From NCBI RefSeq assembly GCF_002752675.1, contig NZ_CP024608.1:1612001-1676000 (forward strand): a DNA stretch of 64,000 nt. The letters run 5' to 3'. How positions within the stretch are numbered: the stretch's first letter is position 1; each line of letters starts with the position of its first letter. A model generated the notes under the pieces. The model saw only the letters and a list, made by a program, of their open reading frames with translations. It had not been told where the DNA came from and did not search any database. The stretch is from Massilia violaceinigra. Lineage in GTDB: Bacteria; Pseudomonadota; Gammaproteobacteria; Burkholderiales; Burkholderiaceae_D. A program made the position numbers and the translations under genes. Shown here piece after piece: positions 54,324 to 62,953 of this stretch.

Positions 54324-56252
54324 ATGAACGACATGCTCGCCGTTATCGTGCCCAGCCTGGGCTGGGCGCTGCTCGATTTTGTGTGGCAGGGATTGCTGAT
54401 CGGCTGCCTCGCCGCCATGGTGCTGGGATTGCTGCGCGGCGCGCGTCCCCAGCTGCGCTACGCGGTCGGCTGCGCCGCGCTGCTGCTGTGCGCCGCCTTG
54501 CCGCTGGCCGGCACGGTGCAGCGCGTGCTCGACGCGCAGGCGGTCACGACGATGTTGCCGCTGGCTGCGATCGGCATGCCGGCCATGCCCGGCGACGCGC
54601 CGATGCTGGCCGCGCAGGTCGCCACCTGGGAGCCGGTGCTGCAGCAGCGCCTGCCCCTGCTGATGTTTTTCTGGAGCTGCGGCGCCGGCCTGCTGGCGCT
54701 GCGCCTGATGTTGGGCCTGGCCTGGGTGCGGCGCCGCAGCCAGCCGGGCCGGTATGCGCACAACGCCGCCTGGCAGGCGAGGGTGGACCGGCTGGCGCTG
54801 CGTTTCGGCGTGGCGCGCAAGGTCGCGCTGGGGCTGGTGGACGACTTGCCCAGCCCGGTCACGGCCGGCTGGTGGCGCCCGGTGATCCTGGTGCCGGCGT
54901 CGCTGGTAAGCGGCATGCCGCCCGACCTGCTGGAAGCCCTGCTGGCGCACGAAATGGCGCATATCAAGCGCTTCGACTACCTGGTCAACCTGATTCAAAG
55001 CGCGATTGAAATCGTGCTGTTCTATCACCCGGCGGTGTGGTGGCTGTCGCACCGGGTGCGGATCGAGCGCGAACAGATCGCAGATGATTTAGCAGCAAGC
55101 ATGCTCGGCGAACCGCGGCGTCTGGCGCTTGCATTATCCGAACTGGACCAGTTCCAGTTCTCCACACCTCAACTCGCCCACGGGGCTCACGGAGGAAATC
55201 TTATGTCCCGCATTAAACGCCTGGTACGCCCGGATACCGAACCGCTCAACTGGAAAATGGCGCTGCCGATTCTCGGCCTGTCGGCCGCCTGCGCCGCCTT
55301 CTATGCAAACGCGCAGACAGCGCCGCTACCGCTTGCCAAAACCGCGCGCGTCGATAGTGCGCCGGCGATCCCTCCGGTGCCACCGGTGCCCCCGGCGCCG
55401 CCCGCCACCCCGGCCCTTCCCGCGGCATCGATGGATGTGCCGGTGCCGCCGGTACCACCCATGCCACCGATGCCGCCGCGTCCTCCCGTGACCATCACCA
55501 AGGGCGCCGGCGAGATGTCGTATGCGCTGGTGCAGGGCGCCGAGCGCAAGGGCATGCTCAGTGGCGACAGCCGCGATTTCGACGACATCGACGCCGCCAA
55601 GCACACCGTCAAGGGCGATTTCCTGTGGTTCCGCCAGGGCGGCAAGGCTTACGTGGTGCAGGACCCTGCGCTGATCGCCAGGGTGACCGACGCCTATGCG
55701 CCGCTCAAGCGCCTCGGCGAGCGGATGGACGTGCATGGCAAGGAGATGGAAAAGCACGGCAAGGTGGTTGAACAGCTGGGCCGCGACATGGAACGCACTG
55801 TGGGCGCCAATCGGCCCGACGACGCTGAAACGCAGCGCATCACCGGTCTGATCGGGGCGCTGGCATCTCAGCAGGGCCGCTTGCAGCGCGACATTGTGCT
55901 GCTCGAGCGCCAGATCGACGACGCCAGCGGGGCCGCGCGCGCCCAGTTGTCGGGAAAACGCGACCAGCTCAACGTCAAGCTGGGCGACATCGAACGCCAG
56001 CTCGACCAGCAGCACGCGCAACTGGAACGCCAGCACAGCAAGCTCGCCGATGCGCGCGCTCCGATGGATGCCATCGGCAAGCAGATGAAAGAAGCCGGCA
56101 AACCGATGGACGCGCTGGGCAAGCAGATGAATGTACTGGGACGGGAAATGGACCAGCAAGCCAAAGCGGCCGAGCGCGTGATGCGCGAGGTGCTGCGCGA
56201 TGCGGTCGCCAGGGGCCTGGCGCGGCCCGTGCGAGGGGACCGCGCGGGCTGA
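54324..56252 (+). CDS. M56 family (BlaR1-like) membrane metalloprotease sensor
   Basis: 642 residues. Membrane helices at about 10-30, 35-55 and 105-125 lead to the M56 protease domain with the zinc motif HEMAH at 209-213 and a fourth helix at about 310-325. A Pro-rich hinge follows (PPVPPVPPAPPATP, MPPMPPRPP). The C-terminal region (410-642) is a long charged coiled coil (MDVHGKEMEKHGKVVEQLGR, DIERQLDQQHAQLERQHSKL) instead of the penicillin-binding sensor of BlaR1. It probably cleaves a BlaI-type repressor on sensing an envelope signal. Confidence 0.88.
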   Translation: MNDMLAVIVPSLGWALLDFVWQGLLIGCLAAMVLGLLRGARPQLRYAVGCAALLLCAALPLAGTVQRVLDAQAVTTMLPLAAIGMPAMPGDAPMLAAQVATWEPVLQQRLPLLMFFWSCGAGLLALRLMLGLAWVRRRSQPGRYAHNAAWQARVDRLALRFGVARKVALGLVDDLPSPVTAGWWRPVILVPASLVSGMPPDLLEALLAHEMAHIKRFDYLVNLIQSAIEIVLFYHPAVWWLSHRVRIEREQIADDLAASMLGEPRRLALALSELDQFQFSTPQLAHGAHGGNLMSRIKRLVRPDTEPLNWKMALPILGLSAACAAFYANAQTAPLPLAKTARVDSAPAIPPVPPVPPAPPATPALPAASMDVPVPPVPPMPPMPPRPPVTITKGAGEMSYALVQGAERKGMLSGDSRDFDDIDAAKHTVKGDFLWFRQGGKAYVVQDPALIARVTDAYAPLKRLGERMDVHGKEMEKHGKVVEQLGRDMERTVGANRPDDAETQRITGLIGALASQQGRLQRDIVLLERQIDDASGAARAQLSGKRDQLNVKLGDIERQLDQQHAQLERQHSKLADARAPMDAIGKQMKEAGKPMDALGKQMNVLGREMDQQAKAAERVMREVLRDAVARGLARPVRGDRAG

Positions 56253-56285
56253 GCCGTCTGACTATTTTTGGCAAATAGCCAAATA

Positions 56286-56308
56286 TGTCGAATGTGCAAT
56301 GGTTTAGA
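56286..56308 (+). promoter_or_regulatory. shared upstream motif, copy A
   Basis: TGTCGAATGTGCAATGGTTTAGA-like element (given in parts: TGTC, TGTGCAATGG, TTAGA) matching copy B at 56812-56834 in about 20 of 23 positions. It ends about 44 bases before a secreted-protein gene; TAGAAT at 56305 could be its -10 box. Confidence 0.5.
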
Positions 56309-56352
56309 ATGGCGCCTCCGGCGATGCGCCGGGGTTGCCGCCCCATCTGACC

Positions 56353-56769
56353 ATGAAAGCAAAAATGAAAAAATTCATCAGCGTTTGTCTCGCGGCCACT
56401 GCCGTCTTGTGTATCGCTCCATCGCATGCCGCGCCGGTCGATATCACAGGTCGCTGGATCATTGACCTTGCGCCCATGGTGGCGGAGATGAAAGCGAAGA
56501 AGGCGCCGGCGAAAGCGATCGCGTCGATGGAGGAGACCTTCCGCGGCGGCATCATGACCATCGATGCGAAGGCGGTCAAGTTGAGTGTCGCCGGCTATGA
56601 CGGCCAGCAGGCCGTCACCCTCAAATACAAAATGGTGTCGAGCACGGATAACTGCGCCACGATGCTCATGGATGGCTCACCGCGTCCCATTGCGTACTGT
56701 CTGGTGGCCGGCGGCATGCAGGTCAAGGACCCCACCGCCGGCATGACCCAGTTCTACCGGCGCCATTGA
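56353..56769 (+). CDS. small secreted protein (paralogue 1)
   Basis: 138 residues. A signal peptide (to about 28, FISVCLAATAVLCIAPSHAA) is followed by PVDITGRWIIDLAPMVAEMK, a helix, and a beta-rich C-terminus with two Cys. The pattern P-V-D-I-x-G-x-W-x-I-D-L-A-P-M is shared with the protein encoded at 56907. Family unknown. It probably acts in the periplasm. It lies between two M56 sensor genes and may be an output or a ligand of that system. Confidence 0.7.
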   Translation: MKAKMKKFISVCLAATAVLCIAPSHAAPVDITGRWIIDLAPMVAEMKAKKAPAKAIASMEETFRGGIMTIDAKAVKLSVAGYDGQQAVTLKYKMVSSTDNCATMLMDGSPRPIAYCLVAGGMQVKDPTAGMTQFYRRH

Positions 56770-56811
56770 TCGCGCAGCGCCGAAGGGCTGCAATATGTTA
56801 ACTTAATTGCA

Positions 56812-56834
56812 TGTCTATTGTGCAATGGATTAGA
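56812..56834 (+). promoter_or_regulatory. shared upstream motif, copy B
   Basis: Parts TGTC, TGTGCAATGG and TTAGA recur here as in copy A at 56286-56308, about 72 bases before the second secreted-protein gene. Either a common promoter/operator or a remnant of the duplication that made the two genes. Confidence 0.5.
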
Positions 56835-56906
56835 TCCCCGCTTGCGGTCACGCTTCCGGTCGCGCGCAGGAAGCGCTACCTCCATCGACTCACCGTTAAG
56901 GAAAAC

Positions 56907-57317
56907 ATGAACAAAGCTCTACGCGTTGGTTTTGCCGCCATTGCCGTGCTGTGCGCCGCCCAGTCGCACGCCGCCCCGGTCGATATCAAGGGGAGCTGGG
57001 AGATCGACCTGGCCCCGATGCTCGAACAGGCGAAGAAAAATAACGCCCCGGCCGAACAGCTTGCGCAGCTCGAGCGCAGGTTCCAGGGCAGCCAGATGGT
57101 GATCGATGCAAAAACGATCAAGCTGTCGCTGGCCGACAGCGTCGCCCAGCCGATGACCTATGAATACAAGATCGCCAAGACCGCCTCGAAGAAGGCCAAC
57201 TGCGTCAGCCTGAGCATCGATGCCTTGCCCGCGCCGCTGGACTACTGCATCAACGATGGCGCCCTGTCCGTCAACGATCCCACCAGCGTGCTGGTGTCGG
57301 TCTACCGCCGCAAATAA
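56907..57317 (+). CDS. small secreted protein (paralogue 2)
   Basis: 136 residues. Signal peptide to about 20 (VGFAAIAVLCAAQSHAA), then PVDIKGSWEIDLAPMLEQAK, a helix, and a C-terminus with two Cys (ANCVSLSIDALPAPLDYC). It is clearly paralogous to the preceding protein. The ATG at 56907 is preferred over an in-frame ATG at 56811 because AAGGA lies 5-6 bases upstream and the signal peptide begins there. Confidence 0.72.
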   Translation: MNKALRVGFAAIAVLCAAQSHAAPVDIKGSWEIDLAPMLEQAKKNNAPAEQLAQLERRFQGSQMVIDAKTIKLSLADSVAQPMTYEYKIAKTASKKANCVSLSIDALPAPLDYCINDGALSVNDPTSVLVSVYRRK

Positions 57318-57331
57318 GCAAATAAGCAATG

Positions 57332-57350
57332 AAGCCCGCAACACGGGCTT
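57332..57350 (+). terminator. rho-independent-like terminator
   Basis: AAGCCCG, loop CAACA, CGGGCTT: a perfect 7-bp stem 14 bases after the stop, followed by GACCTTT. It isolates the secreted-protein gene from the blaI operators. Confidence 0.65.
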
Positions 57351-57360
57351 GACCTTTGCG

Positions 57361-57374
57361 ATTACGCGTGTAAT
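57361..57374. promoter_or_regulatory. BlaI-type operator 1
   Basis: ATTACGCGTGTAAT, a 14-bp palindrome with one mismatch, resembling the TACA/TGTA dyads bound by BlaI/MecI repressors. It lies 26 bp (centre to centre) from a perfect second copy. Confidence 0.7.
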
Positions 57375-57386
57375 CATAAGTGATCG

Positions 57387-57400
57387 ATTACACGTGTAAT
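57387..57400. promoter_or_regulatory. BlaI-type operator 2
   Basis: ATTACACGTGTAAT, a perfect 14-bp palindrome 18 bases before the blaI-like start codon. With operator 1 it suggests cooperative autorepression. Confidence 0.75.
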
Positions 57401-57418
57401 TAATAAGGGGAGTGGCGC

Positions 57419-57805
57419 ATGGAACAACAAGCGGGCGCGATCAGCGACGCCGAGTCGAAGGTCATGGAAGTGCTGTGGCAGGCTGGCCGCGCCATGCCGG
57501 CCGAGGATATCGTGGCCGCGCTCGTGAACGGCCACCAGTGGCAGGAAGCGACCATCAAGTCGCTGCTCAACCGGCTGCTCAACAAGGGTGCGGTCAGCGC
57601 GCAGAAGGAAGGCCGCCGCTATCTCTACACGGCGGTGCTCAAGCGCGAGCACTGGCTCACCAGCGAAAGCAAGGGCATGCTCGATCGCCTGTTCGGCGGG
57701 CGCATCGCGCCGCTGGTGGCCCATTTCGGCAAGCACCGCAAACTGAGCAAAACCGACATCGCCGAGCTGAAACGCCTGATCGGAGAGCTCGACGATGATC
57801 AATAG
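57419..57805 (+). CDS. BlaI/MecI/CopY family repressor
   Basis: 128 residues. The winged-helix DNA-binding domain is at about 8-80 (ISDAESKVMEVLWQAGRAMP, WQEATIKSLLNRLLNKGAVS, KEGRRYLYTAVL) and the C-terminal helical dimerisation region follows (LLNRL...IAPLVAHFGKHRKLSKTDI). Such repressors are cut by a partner M56 protease. The ribosome site GGGGAG precedes the ATG. It overlaps the downstream M56 gene by 11 bp, the usual blaI-blaR pairing. Confidence 0.92.
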   Translation: MEQQAGAISDAESKVMEVLWQAGRAMPAEDIVAALVNGHQWQEATIKSLLNRLLNKGAVSAQKEGRRYLYTAVLKREHWLTSESKGMLDRLFGGRIAPLVAHFGKHRKLSKTDIAELKRLIGELDDDQ

Positions 57806-59012
57806 CCTGCCCGATCTGCTGCTGCGCCTGACCATCTCCGCCAGCGCGGCCATTGTGCTCCTGCTGCTGGTGCGGCGCCCGCTGCGCCAGCGTATCGACG
57901 CCCGCCTGGCTTACCAGGCCTGGCTGATCGTCCCGCTGGCCATGGCCGCCGCCGCGCTGCAACCCTTGTTCGCCGCCCCGGTAAAGGCGCTGGTGCTGCT
58001 GCCGGCGTTCGGGCCCGCGGGGAGCGCGACGGAGGCGCTCAGCGCCGCCAACCCTGGTTTCACCGGCTGGCTGCTGCTGGCATGGGCTTGCGGCGCGCTG
58101 GCCACGCTGTCCCTGTTCTGCCTGAGCCACCGCGCCTTCGTGCGCAGCCTCGGCACACTGACCGAGCGTGGCGGCCTCGCCTACGCCGCCCATACGACTG
58201 GCGGGCCGGCCCTGCTCGGATTGTGGCGCCAGAAGATCGTGGTGCCGGCCGATTTCGAGCAGCGCTACAGCGCCGCCGAACAGGCGCTGATCATCGCCCA
58301 CGAGCAGGTCCATGCGCAGCGCGCCGATGCCGCCGCCAACATCTTGCTGGCGCTGATGCAATGCGCCTTCTGGTTCAATCCCCTCGTGCACCTGGCCGCG
58401 CCGCGCTTTCGCTTCGACCAGGAACTGGCCTGCGACGCGCTGGTGATGCGGCGCCATCCGGCACAGCGCCGCACCTATGCCGGCGCGATGATGAAAACCC
58501 AGGCCGGCGTGAGCGTCACGCCGTCCGTCTGCCACTGGCAATCCTGCCACCCACTCAAGGAGCGCATCATGCATCTGCAACAAACCTCACCAACCCCTTC
58601 GCGCCGCATGGCAGGACGCATGCTGGTAGCGGCGCTGGCCGCCGTCACCGTCTTCGGCGCCCTGGCCGCACGGGCCGAGTCCACGCCCGGTTACGCAGTG
58701 GCCATGACGCTGCGCGTTGGGAGCGACGCGGCGCCGCAGAATGTCAACATTCTCACGCCGGCGGACTTTTCGGTGCGCTCGGGAGCGGGCGAGAGCGTGT
58801 GGAGCGGCGATTTTTCGATTACCGCGGCCGGCACCGACCAGGTGTTCATCCGCAGCAAAATCAGCCAGAACGGCAAGCTGGTGAGCGAACCGGGCATGCT
58901 GACACGGCTGGGCGCCAGCAGCGCCATCAAGATTCCCGGCGCCGAGGGCAAGCCCGGCCTGGCGCTTGAATTGACGGTCACGCCCGCGGCCCAGGCCGTC
59001 CCCGGCGCCTGA
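57795..59012 (+). CDS. M56 family (BlaR1-like) membrane metalloprotease sensor
   Basis: 405 residues. Helices at about 8-25, 38-60 and 95-115, with the zinc motif HEQVH at 169-173 in LIIAHEQVHAQRADAAANIL. A membrane segment at about 275-295 (AGRMLVAALAAVTVFGALAA) is followed by a beta-rich periplasmic domain of about 110 residues (VNILTPADFSVRSGAGESVW). It is not a beta-lactam-binding domain, so the signal is different. It is translated with the overlapping blaI-like gene. Confidence 0.88.
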   Translation: MINSLPDLLLRLTISASAAIVLLLLVRRPLRQRIDARLAYQAWLIVPLAMAAAALQPLFAAPVKALVLLPAFGPAGSATEALSAANPGFTGWLLLAWACGALATLSLFCLSHRAFVRSLGTLTERGGLAYAAHTTGGPALLGLWRQKIVVPADFEQRYSAAEQALIIAHEQVHAQRADAAANILLALMQCAFWFNPLVHLAAPRFRFDQELACDALVMRRHPAQRRTYAGAMMKTQAGVSVTPSVCHWQSCHPLKERIMHLQQTSPTPSRRMAGRMLVAALAAVTVFGALAARAESTPGYAVAMTLRVGSDAAPQNVNILTPADFSVRSGAGESVWSGDFSITAAGTDQVFIRSKISQNGKLVSEPGMLTRLGASSAIKIPGAEGKPGLALELTVTPAAQAVPGA

Positions 59013-59034
59013 CAAGGCCCGTTCGCCAGCGAAA

Positions 59035-59054
59035 CCGCCGCCGTCCGGCGGCGG
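59035..59054 (+). terminator. GC-rich hairpin after M56 gene
   Basis: CCGCCGCC, loop GTCC, GGCGGCGG: a perfect 8-bp stem 23 bases after the M56 stop and just before the uvrD promoter. No T-tract. Confidence 0.55.
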
Positions 59055-59062
59055 CGCGCCGG

Positions 59063-59068
59063 TATAAT
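59063..59068 (+). promoter_or_regulatory. uvrD -10 box
   Basis: TATAAT ends 6 bases before the uvrD ATG at 59075. With normal spacing the transcript would begin at or next to the A of the start codon, giving a leaderless message. No ribosome site is seen. Confidence 0.55.
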
Positions 59069-59074
59069 CACGGT

Positions 59075-61387
59075 ATGCAAAATCTCCTCCACAACCTCAA
59101 TCCCGAACAACTCGCCGCCGTCACCCTGCCACCGCAGAGCGCCCTGATTCTTGCGGGCGCCGGTTCCGGCAAAACGCGCGTGCTGACGACCCGCATCGCC
59201 TGGCTGATCCAGACCGGCCAGGTGTCGCCGTCCGGGATCATGGCGGTGACGTTTACCAACAAGGCAGCGAAGGAAATGCTGACCCGCCTGTCCGCCATGC
59301 TGCCGGTGAGCACGCGCGGCATGTGGATCGGCACTTTCCACGGCCTGTGCAACCGCTTCCTGCGCACCCATTACCGCGACGCTGCGCTGCCGCAAACCTT
59401 CCAGATCCTCGATTCCCAGGATCAGCTGTCGATGATTAAACGTTTGCTGAAAGCGAACAATATCGACGACGAAAAGTATCCGGCCAAAAACCTGATGTAT
59501 TTCATCAACAACGCCAAGGACCAGGGCTTGCGCGCCAACCGGGTCGAGGCGCACGACCCGATCGAACGCAAGATGGTCGAGTTGTACGAACTGTACGACA
59601 ACCAGTGCCAGCGCGAAGGCGTGGTCGATTTCGCCGAACTGCTGCTGCGCGCCTACGAACTGCTCGAACGCAACCAGCCGCTGCGCGAGCATTACCAGGC
59701 GCGCTTCAAGCACATCCTGGTCGACGAGTTCCAGGATACCAATGACCTGCAATACAAGCTGCTCAAGCTGCTGGCGGGGCAGGGCCAGCAGATCGCCGGC
59801 GCGCTGTTCGCCGTGGGCGACGACGACCAGAGCATTTACGCCTTCCGCGGCGCCAATGTCGGTAACATGAGTGCCTTCGAGCGCGAATTCCGGGTCGAGA
59901 ACCTGATCAAGCTGGAACAGAACTACCGCTCGCACGGCCACATCCTCGACAGCGCCAACCATTTGATCGCCAACAACAGCAAGCGCCTGGGCAAGAACCT
60001 GCGCACCGATGCCGGCCACGGCGAGCCGGTGCGCATCTACGAAGCCTCGTCCGACCTGGAAGAGGCGCAGTGGATCATCGAGGAAGCCAAGAGCCTGATG
60101 GCTGAAGGCTCGCTGCGCCGCGAAATCGCGATCCTGTACCGCTCCAATGCGCAGTCGCGCGTGATCGAGCACGCCCTGTTCGCGGCCGGCCTGCCGTACA
60201 CCGTGTACGGCGGCCAGCGCTACTTCCAGCGCGCCGAGGTCAAGCACGCCATCGCCTACCTGCAGCTGATGGACAATCCGCACAACGATTCGGCCTTTTT
60301 GCGCGTGGTCAATTTCCCGACGCGCGGCATCGGCATGCGTTCGATCGAAGCGCTGCAGGCGGCCGCCGAACAGTACGGCATTTCGCTGTACGCGGCGGTG
60401 CCTTACGTGGCGGGCAAGTCCGGCTCTTCGCTGAACAGTTTCGTGAAACTGGTCGAAGGAGCCCGCTTCGAGACCCAGCAACTGGCGCTGCCCGAAACGG
60501 TGCGCGTGGTGCTCGAGGCCAGCGGCCTGCTGCAGCACTACCAGAACGAAAAAGAAGGCGCCGACCGCATCGAGAATCTGGAGCAGATGGTCAATGCCGC
60601 CACCCAGTTCGTGCAGGAAGAAGGCTTCGGCCAGGGCGCCCCGGCTTACCTGGGACCGAAGGCGCAGGCCAGCGCGGGCGAACTGATTTTGAATGGCGAC
60701 GGCACCGAGATCATCGACGCCGACATCCCGCTCAACACCATCATGTCGCCGCTGTCGGCGTTTCTGTCGCACGCCTCGCTCGAAGCGGGCGATTCCCAGG
60801 CCCAGGCCGGGCAGGACGCCCTGCAGCTGATGACGGTGCACTCGGCCAAGGGCCTCGAATTCGACGCGGTGTTCATCACCGGCCTGGAAGAAGGCTTGTT
60901 CCCGCACGAGAGCAGCTCGCGCGAAATGGATGGCGTCGATGAAGAACGGCGCCTGATGTACGTGGCCATCACGCGCGCGCGCAAGCGCCTGTACATGAGC
61001 TTCACGCAAACGCGCATGCTGCACGGCCAGACCCGCTACAACATGAAATCGCGCTTCTTCGACGAGCTGCCGGAAGAGGCGCTCAAATGGATATCGCCGC
61101 GCGTGCAGTCGCACTGGTTCGGCAACAAGAAGTCGGCCTGGGATGACGCCAAATTCAGCAGCGGCGGCTCGGACAACAAGATCGCCCAGCAGATCACGCA
61201 GAAAGCGGCCAGCAACGGGCCCGGATGGCGCATCGGCGAATCGGTGGAGCACGCCAAGTTCGGTGAAGGGGTGATTGTCAATATCGAGGGAGGCGGCAGC
61301 AATGCGCGCGCCCAGATCAATTTCGGCAAGGCCGGCATGAAAGTGCTCGACCTGTCGGTCGCCAAGCTCGAACGCGTGGCGCGCTAG
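59075..61387 (+). CDS. uvrD: UvrD/PcrA-type DNA helicase
   Basis: 770 residues. SF1 helicase motifs in order: LNPEQLAAVTLPPQSALILA (Q motif), Walker A GAGSGKT at about 28-34, FTNKAAKEM, VDEFQDTNDLQY (motif II), FAVGDDDQSIYAFRGA (III), NYRSH (IV), TVHSAKGLEFDAVF (V) and YVAITRARKRLYM (VI). It unwinds DNA in excision and mismatch repair. A C-terminal Tudor-like tail follows (EHAKFGEGVIVNIEG). Standalone gene. Confidence 0.96.
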   Translation: MQNLLHNLNPEQLAAVTLPPQSALILAGAGSGKTRVLTTRIAWLIQTGQVSPSGIMAVTFTNKAAKEMLTRLSAMLPVSTRGMWIGTFHGLCNRFLRTHYRDAALPQTFQILDSQDQLSMIKRLLKANNIDDEKYPAKNLMYFINNAKDQGLRANRVEAHDPIERKMVELYELYDNQCQREGVVDFAELLLRAYELLERNQPLREHYQARFKHILVDEFQDTNDLQYKLLKLLAGQGQQIAGALFAVGDDDQSIYAFRGANVGNMSAFEREFRVENLIKLEQNYRSHGHILDSANHLIANNSKRLGKNLRTDAGHGEPVRIYEASSDLEEAQWIIEEAKSLMAEGSLRREIAILYRSNAQSRVIEHALFAAGLPYTVYGGQRYFQRAEVKHAIAYLQLMDNPHNDSAFLRVVNFPTRGIGMRSIEALQAAAEQYGISLYAAVPYVAGKSGSSLNSFVKLVEGARFETQQLALPETVRVVLEASGLLQHYQNEKEGADRIENLEQMVNAATQFVQEEGFGQGAPAYLGPKAQASAGELILNGDGTEIIDADIPLNTIMSPLSAFLSHASLEAGDSQAQAGQDALQLMTVHSAKGLEFDAVFITGLEEGLFPHESSSREMDGVDEERRLMYVAITRARKRLYMSFTQTRMLHGQTRYNMKSRFFDELPEEALKWISPRVQSHWFGNKKSAWDDAKFSSGGSDNKIAQQITQKAASNGPGWRIGESVEHAKFGEGVIVNIEGGGSNARAQINFGKAGMKVLDLSVAKLERVAR

Positions 61388-61560
61388 TCTGGTGCGTCAT
61401 GAAGAATAAGACCTATCCATTGCAAAGCATAATATGGCACCGCAACCATCTATCTGGACCGTGAAAGTGACCGGCATTCTGGCCAAAGTCACGCGCGCCA
61501 AGCTTAATAAGCGTCCATCTGTATGACGCACCACTCACCGCTATAGAATCGATCCCTTCG

Positions 61561-62121
61561 ATGCCGTTTTCTGTCAATGATCGAGAAATACTTCGCGCAG
61601 TCAAAGGGGTCGGGCCGACGGTCATCGCTCGACTTGAGCAGATGGGATATTCGGATCTGGAGCAACTGGCCGCCGCAGACGCCCAAGGCATTGTGGAAAA
61701 GGCCGCCGCACTTGTTGGTTCGACCTGTTGGAAGAATAGTCCTCAGGCGAAGGCGGCGGTTCAGGCCGCTATCATCGCCGCTGCTCGTGCCAGTAAGACG
61801 ATGGTCGAGTCTGGACTGGTCCAGGAGTCGCTCCTGCCTGGCCATGCCATCCGCGAACTCGAGCGCATGGCAAACCTCGGCCCCAAGTCAGCAGCCATCC
61901 TCGCGGCAGCAGGAATTCACTCCTTGGACCACCTTACAATGCTTGGATCAGTTGCTGCCTTTGCGATGGCCAAGCGCTCCGGAGCACGTGTCAGCCTCAA
62001 TCTCTTGTGGGCGATAGAAGGCGCCCTGACTGGCGAATCCTGGCAAACCGTAGCGCGTGAGCACAGGGCCAGCCTTTTGCTGGCGCTCGATTCATATGGG
62101 ACTGGCGCTCAGCGGGAGTAG
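61561..62121 (+). CDS. HhH plus TfoX C-terminal domain protein
   Basis: 186 residues. Residues 8-45 hold a helix-hairpin-helix-like motif (LRAVKGVGPTVIARLEQMGY, SDLEQLAAADA). Residues 95-180 match the TfoX_C domain (MANLGPKSAAILAAAGIHSL, AMAKRSGARVSLNLLWAIEG, ALTGESWQTVAREHR). In Gammaproteobacteria TfoX/Sxy promotes competence, but the N-terminal TfoX domain is missing here. The frame is open upstream of the ATG at 61561 and no clear ribosome site is present, so the true start may differ. The base composition is a little less GC-rich than its neighbours. Confidence 0.7.
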   Translation: MPFSVNDREILRAVKGVGPTVIARLEQMGYSDLEQLAAADAQGIVEKAAALVGSTCWKNSPQAKAAVQAAIIAAARASKTMVESGLVQESLLPGHAIRELERMANLGPKSAAILAAAGIHSLDHLTMLGSVAAFAMAKRSGARVSLNLLWAIEGALTGESWQTVAREHRASLLLALDSYGTGAQRE

Positions 62122-62179
62122 CACCAGCTCCGGCTTTCTTCCTCGCAGCGCCGACCAGCTTGCGTCCGTATTTGCATTC

Positions 62180-62953
62180 CTACTTGAGCGCCGCCTCTTT
62201 CGGCAGCAGCGACGGGTCGCCGAAGATCTGCCGGTAGCTGCAGAAAATCGCGCACTGCAGCAGCAGCACGAACTGCAGCATCAGCCAGATGACGGCAATC
62301 CGCCCGCCCTGGCTGTCGCCGAGCAGCAGCATGACCACGATCGACGCGCCGAAAAACATGGCGCTCCACGCCAGCAGCATCACCATGAACGGGCGGATTG
62401 CCCCGAAGATGCCGAAGACGCTGTAAAAGATCGCTTTGCCCGGTGACATTTGCTGCCAGTACGTCAGTGGCGGTGCGAAGCACAGCGCCAGCAGCGCCAG
62501 GCTTTGCAGCAAGCCCGTCAACAGCACCGCCTGCATGTCGGCCGCGCTGATCTTTTGCGCGGCGCGCTCGGCCAGCGGCACGCTCATCTGCTTGATGAAT
62601 TCGGGCGAAATCATCAGCGCCAGCATCACGCCGAGCAGGATCGACAATCCCAGGTAGATCAGGCCCAGCTTGCACAGGCGGCGTAAGGCCGGCTGGCGAA
62701 ATCCCGTGAGCAGCACGCCGGGCGTGACCGGCTGGTCCTGCCCGATCAGGTTGCAGGCCTGCAGGATCGCCATGCTGAACGAGGGAACCAGCACCATCGT
62801 GATCATCTGTCCGAGCAGGGGAATGGCGCTCAGGGTCAGGCTGAACAGCAGGGTGGCGAACAGCAGCATCGTGAGGATCGCCGGCTGCTTGCGGAACAGG
62901 GCGAACCCCTGCTTGATCCAGAGCCATCCGGTGATGGCGGGAAGGCGGCTCAT
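62180..62953 (-). CDS. BPSS1780-family membrane protein
   Basis: 257 residues with six membrane helices. The N-terminus [20 protein letters not shown], then [20 protein letters not shown], matches the family found across Burkholderiales next to thrB. The C-terminal [20 protein letters not shown] is also typical. Function is unknown. It overlaps thrB by 4 bp and so is translated with it. Confidence 0.85.
   Translation of the reverse strand: MSRLPAITGWLWIKQGFALFRKQPAILTMLLFATLLFSLTLSAIPLLGQMITMVLVPSFSMAILQACNLIGQDQPVTPGVLLTGFRQPALRRLCKLGLIYLGLSILLGVMLALMISPEFIKQMSVPLAERAAQKISAADMQAVLLTGLLQSLALLALCFAPPLTYWQQMSPGKAIFYSVFGIFGAIRPFMVMLLAWSAMFFGASIVVMLLLGDSQGGRIAVIWLMLQFVLLLQCAIFCSYRQIFGDPSLLPKEAALK

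Noticed and set aside
58691..61252. 853-codon minus-strand open frame opposite uvrD
   Set aside because: Shadow of uvrD, which carries all SF1 helicase motifs.
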